Shown piece after piece: positions 62,528-64,000 of a DNA stretch of 64,000 bases. The notes beneath the pieces were generated by a model. The model had not been told where the DNA came from. It ran no database searches and was given only the letters and a program-made list of their open reading frames with translations. Within the stretch, counting starts at the first letter, position 1, and every line of letters begins with the position of its first letter. The position numbers and the translations under genes were made by a program. The stretch lies in NCBI RefSeq assembly GCF_018364065.1, contig NZ_JAGZMO010000009.1:1-64000 (forward strand), read 5' to 3'. Source of the stretch: Veillonella sp. (GTDB lineage: Bacteria > Bacillota > Negativicutes > Veillonellales > Veillonellaceae).

Positions 62528-63091
62528 TTATTTCTCCAACGCTTTAATGATATCTGTAAATACTGCATCCACATCCTGTAATCCGTTGATTTCTACATAT
62601 AAACCACTGTTACGATAGTAATCAATTAAAGGTTTTGTAGATTCGTCGTATACAGCAAGACGTTTCTGTACTGTTTCCGGTTTATCATCGTCACGATTTT
62701 CAAGACGTGCACGTTCACTGATGCGTTTAACGAGTTCTTCGTTAGGAACGTTCAAGTTAACAACAGCATCAAGAACAATATTTAATTCCTTGAGAATAGC
62801 ATCTAACGAAACTGCTTGAGCAGTTGTACGAGGGAAGCCATCAAGGATGAAACCGTCTTTGCAGTCATCCTTAGCTAAACGTTCACGAACGATTCCCACA
62901 GTAACGCTATCAGGAACTAATTGACCAGCGTCCATGTATTTCTTAGCCTCAAGCCCAAGAGGGGTACATTCCTTTACTGCTGCACGGAACATATCACCGG
63001 TTGAAATCTGAGGAATACCATATTTATCAATTAAACGAACTGCCTGTGTGCCTTTGCCTGCACCCGGAGGTCCCATTAACAAAATATACAT
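62528..63091 (-). CDS. adk: Adenylate kinase, short-LID form
   Basis: 187 residues. P-loop GPPGAGKGTQ (residues 7-16), DGFPRT motif, and a short LID (RARLENRDDDKPETV) without the zinc-binding Cys cluster found in many Firmicutes. ATG 63091 follows AGGAGG by about 8 bases; the longer TTG frame to 63115 contains that site. Interconverts 2 ADP and AMP + ATP. Confidence 0.96.
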   Translation of the reverse strand: MYILLMGPPGAGKGTQAVRLIDKYGIPQISTGDMFRAAVKECTPLGLEAKKYMDAGQLVPDSVTVGIVRERLAKDDCKDGFILDGFPRTTAQAVSLDAILKELNIVLDAVVNLNVPNEELVKRISERARLENRDDDKPETVQKRLAVYDESTKPLIDYYRNSGLYVEINGLQDVDAVFTDIIKALEK

Positions 63092-63104
63092 AGCAAATTT
63101 CCTC

Positions 63105-64000
63105 CTATTTAACAAAACCTTTATAATGTCTAGTTATCACTAATGACTCAACCTGCTGCATTGTATCCAACGCAACCCCAACTACGATAAGGAGGGCTGT
63201 ACCACCGAAGTAGACGCCTTCAATACCGGTAATCCCGCCGATGAAGTTCGGCAAGATGGCTACTAATGCTAAGAACATAGCACCAGCGAATGTAATACGA
63301 GTCATTACTCGATCCACATAGTCTGCAGTAGGTTTACCTGGACGAATGCCCGGGATAAATCCACCGTATTTTTTCATATTATCTGCCATATCCGTAATGT
63401 TGATTGAGATAGCCGTATAGAAGTAAGTAAATATGAAAATCAATACGGCGTATAATACGGTCTGCAATGGAGTTCCCCATGTAAAATAATTAGCCAACGT
63501 TCTCACCCATTCAACCTGAACAAATTGGGCTAACGTCACAGGAAACATCAAAACGGATGACGCAAAGATAATTGGAATAACACCTGCCTGGTTGACCTTA
63601 AGGGGAAGGAAGGTGGAGTGGCCACCGTACATTTTACGACCAACTACGCGTTTAGCGTATTGAATCGGAATACGACGTTGACCTTGGGTTACTGCAATTA
63701 CAAAGACAACCATTGCAATCGCAATAATGGCAAATAGGATTGCCTGGAAAATATTGATTGTCCCTACTTGCAGGTATTGGTAGATTGTGCTGAATCCGGA
63801 AGGGAAACGCGCTACGATACCGGCGAAGATGATTAGGGAAATACCATTGCCAATACCATTGGCAGTGATTTGTTCACCGATCCACATCAACAGACATGTA
63901 CCTGCTGTGAGGATGATGGAAATTACAAATACGGACAACATGCTGTTGTCAATAAGTGCATTGTTAGCACGTAACGCGTAGGCCATACCAAATGCTTGGA
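63105..64000 (-). CDS. secY: Protein translocase subunit SecY (N-terminus beyond window)
   Basis: The frame is open to the right edge (QAFGMAYAL...), giving about 298 C-terminal residues of an expected 420-430. It shows SecY features: YAKRVVGRKMYGGHSTFLPLK-type loop (partly quoted: KMYGGHSTFLPLK), PGIRPGKPT, and successive hydrophobic segments. Central channel of the Sec system. First visible gene of the secY-adk-map-infA-rpmJ-rpsM-rpsK-rpoA-rplQ run. Confidence 0.97.
   Translation of the reverse strand, partial: QAFGMAYALRANNALIDNSMLSVFVISIILTAGTCLLMWIGEQITANGIGNGISLIIFAGIVARFPSGFSTIYQYLQVGTINIFQAILFAIIAIAMVVFVIAVTQGQRRIPIQYAKRVVGRKMYGGHSTFLPLKVNQAGVIPIIFASSVLMFPVTLAQFVQVEWVRTLANYFTWGTPLQTVLYAVLIFIFTYFYTAISINITDMADNMKKYGGFIPGIRPGKPTADYVDRVMTRITFAGAMFLALVAILPNFIGGITGIEGVYFGGTALLIVVGVALDTMQQVESLVITRHYKGFVK

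Overview
The window looks like a Negativicutes chromosome, most likely Veillonella. This is inferred from gene content and style: a Firmicutes-type ribosomal/alpha operon, an anaerobic metabolism built on [FeFe] hydrogenase, 2-oxoacid:ferredoxin oxidoreductase and a flavodiiron protein, strong AGGAGG ribosome binding sites, moderate GC in genes and very AT-rich spacers. No 16S rRNA is present, so the genus is not proven.

Layout. 1-7.8 kb: LysR regulator (cut by the left edge), purL, flavodiiron protein, nitroreductase, PhnA/YjdM zinc-ribbon protein. 8.2-13 kb: a complete ribose operon rbsK-rbsD-rbsA-rbsC-rbsB. 13.2-16.6 kb: Lrp/AsnC regulator overlapping an aminotransferase, then a convergent sulfite/nitrite reductase. 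16.9-19.6 kb: an nfeD-floA operon ending in a membrane-anchored Pro/Gly/Gln-rich protein. 19.8-24.4 kb: tRNA-Ser(GGA), a small protein of unknown function, a TauE/SafE permease, a protein made of five helix-turn-helix units, an M50 protease and a GNAT. 24.6-28.7 kb: two paralogous aldo/keto reductases, TetR and a divergent flavin monooxygenase-like protein. 28.9-36.3 kb: a phosphatase and a type I restriction-modification locus (hsdM-hsdS-third half hsdS-hsdR) with a (CTGT)14 tract. 36.5-38.5 kb: GNAT, Fe-S protein, pirin, MarR. 39.1-41.5 kb: a SAM-I riboswitch in front of a MetE-like gene plus azlC-azlD. 41.6-47.5 kb: [FeFe] hydrogenase, D-2-hydroxyacid dehydrogenase, a 51-residue membrane protein, an NCS2 purine permease, LysR. 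48.5-55.9 kb: isolated rpsD, a DUF362 ferredoxin-like protein, a preQ1 riboswitch with queT-queF, korA-korB, truA. 56-64 kb: ecfT-ecfA2-ecfA1, then rplQ-rpoA-rpsK-rpsM-rpmJ-infA-map-adk-secY (secY cut by the right edge), all on the minus strand.

How it fits together. Ribose is imported by RbsABC and phosphorylated by RbsK. KorAB, the hydrogenase and several Fe-S/flavin proteins form a ferredoxin-centred anaerobic redox set. ECF energising subunits (EcfA1/A2/T) can power S-components such as QueT, whose gene is under preQ1 control. Methionine metabolism and an AzlCD exporter share one SAM riboswitch.

Most unusual signals. (1) Short tandem duplications (6-40 bp units) repeatedly sit at gene 3' ends, and in at least four genes the unit copies the last codons and the stop codon. 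(2) A phase-variable type I specificity locus in which gain of one tetranucleotide would fuse a two-TRD HsdS to a third TRD. (3) A 13-bp palindrome present twice at the tetR promoter and again between the hydrogenase and the D-hydroxyacid dehydrogenase. (4) The five-HTH protein. (5) The low-complexity partner of FloA/NfeD.
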